Assembly: GCA_013200995.1 (NCBI GenBank)
Contig: CP053688.1
Location: forward strand, 4,588,001 to 4,652,000
Length of the DNA stretch: 64,000 nucleotides
Direction: 5' to 3'
From: Arthrobacter citreus
GTDB lineage: Bacteria; Bacillota; Bacilli; Bacillales; Bacillaceae_G
A model generated the notes under the pieces. The model had not been told where the DNA came from, did no database searches, and worked only from the letters and a program-made list of their open reading frames with translations. The translations under genes were made by a program, and so were the position numbers. Within the stretch, counting starts at the first letter, position 1. Each line of letters opens with the position of its first letter. Positions 63,868-64,000 of the stretch are shown one piece after another.

Positions 63868-64000
63868 ATGAAAATAACGATCGGCTCACTTAATCCTACA
63901 AAAGTAGGAGCAGTACAAAATGTATTTAAAGATTTTTCAGTATCAGGGATCAAGGTTCCATCAAATGTTTCGAATCAGCCTTTGACAGATCTGGAAACGA
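63868..64000 (+). CDS. DUF84/YjjX-like NTP phosphatase (5' part only)
   Basis: Runs off the right edge after 44 codons. It starts MKITIGSLNPTKVGAVQNVF, the nucleotide-binding opening of the inosine/xanthosine triphosphatase YjjX family (GSxNPxK pattern), and continues VSNQPLTDLET. Such enzymes clear non-canonical purine nucleotides. GAGGTAATAGTA precedes the ATG. The rest of the gene must be seen to confirm it. Confidence 0.75.
   Translation, partial: MKITIGSLNPTKVGAVQNVFKDFSVSGIKVPSNVSNQPLTDLET

Noticed and set aside
1..64000. tRNA or rRNA genes, insertion sequences, prophage
   Set aside because: No rRNA signatures, tRNA-like clover-leaf runs, transposases, integrases or phage genes were recognised on either strand by eye. 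A tRNAscan or Rfam run could still find something missed.

Overview
The window is a low-G+C chromosomal segment from a spore-forming member of the Bacillaceae. The evidence is a B. subtilis/B. cereus-like gene order, strong AGGAGG-type ribosome binding sites, common TTG and GTG starts, T-box, S-box and purine riboswitch leaders, a gamma-type spore protein and a FosB bacillithiol transferase. The genus cannot be fixed from sequence alone. No tRNA, rRNA, insertion sequence, prophage or CRISPR array was seen. Gene products are called from recognisable family motifs and from synteny with Bacillus; no database search was run.

Layout. 1-9.1 kb: a YteA-like DksA/TraR protein (partial), menA, and the divergent menaquinone cluster menF-menD-menH-menB | terminator | menE-menC, which carries chorismate to dihydroxynaphthoyl-CoA and its prenylation. 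9.1-14.5 kb: YidD, YtzI, the Nudix enzyme YtkD, an ABC importer (ytlA-ytlC-ytlD), and a divergent Rrf2 regulator/AhpD-like pair with a palindromic operator. 14.7-18.1 kb: pckA and S-box-controlled metK. 18.2-27.5 kb: an accessory stretch with an MDR dehydrogenase, a glycosidase-like protein divergent from a MarR regulator, an adenine-type riboswitch in front of an MtaD-like amidohydrolase, a DinB-fold protein, a GNAT enzyme, fosB, a pirin and an OsmC protein. 27.6-28.2 kb: a 22-unit tandem array of 21-bp repeats. 28.3-31.5 kb: a polyamine operon, speD followed by a fused arginine decarboxylase-spermidine synthase reading frame. 31.7-41.4 kb: a glycosyltransferase and PAP2 phosphatase, YtoA, the terpene synthase YtpB, a DHA2 drug exporter, a Na+/H+ antiporter behind a conditional-looking terminator, a His-rich secreted protein, and the tRNA-modification pair ytqB-ytqA. 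41.6-55.6 kb: ytzC, a short gamma SASP, yttB, T-box-leuS, ytwF, two small unknown proteins, ytfP, murJ (ytgP), rsuA, ytzE, pepV, an MFS protein and thpR. 55.7-64 kb: pullulanase, ytmP, ytzH, trmB, a higher-G+C methyltransferase with a gyrB/dnaA scar interrupting the conserved order, then ytnP, ytzB, ytoP and the start of a DUF84 NTPase.

The points most worth a second look are: (1) the SpeA-SpeE fusion, which still carries a well-placed internal Shine-Dalgarno and start for free SpeE and may have arisen by loss of a TGA stop; (2) two families of intergenic repeats with a 20-21 bp period (two helical turns) at three loci; (3) a chimeric fragment of gyrB joined to dnaA far from those genes; (4) a very strong hairpin-plus-U-run placed between the only visible promoter and the ribosome binding site of a cation antiporter; (5) an adenine-type riboswitch on an MTA/SAH-deaminase-family gene.
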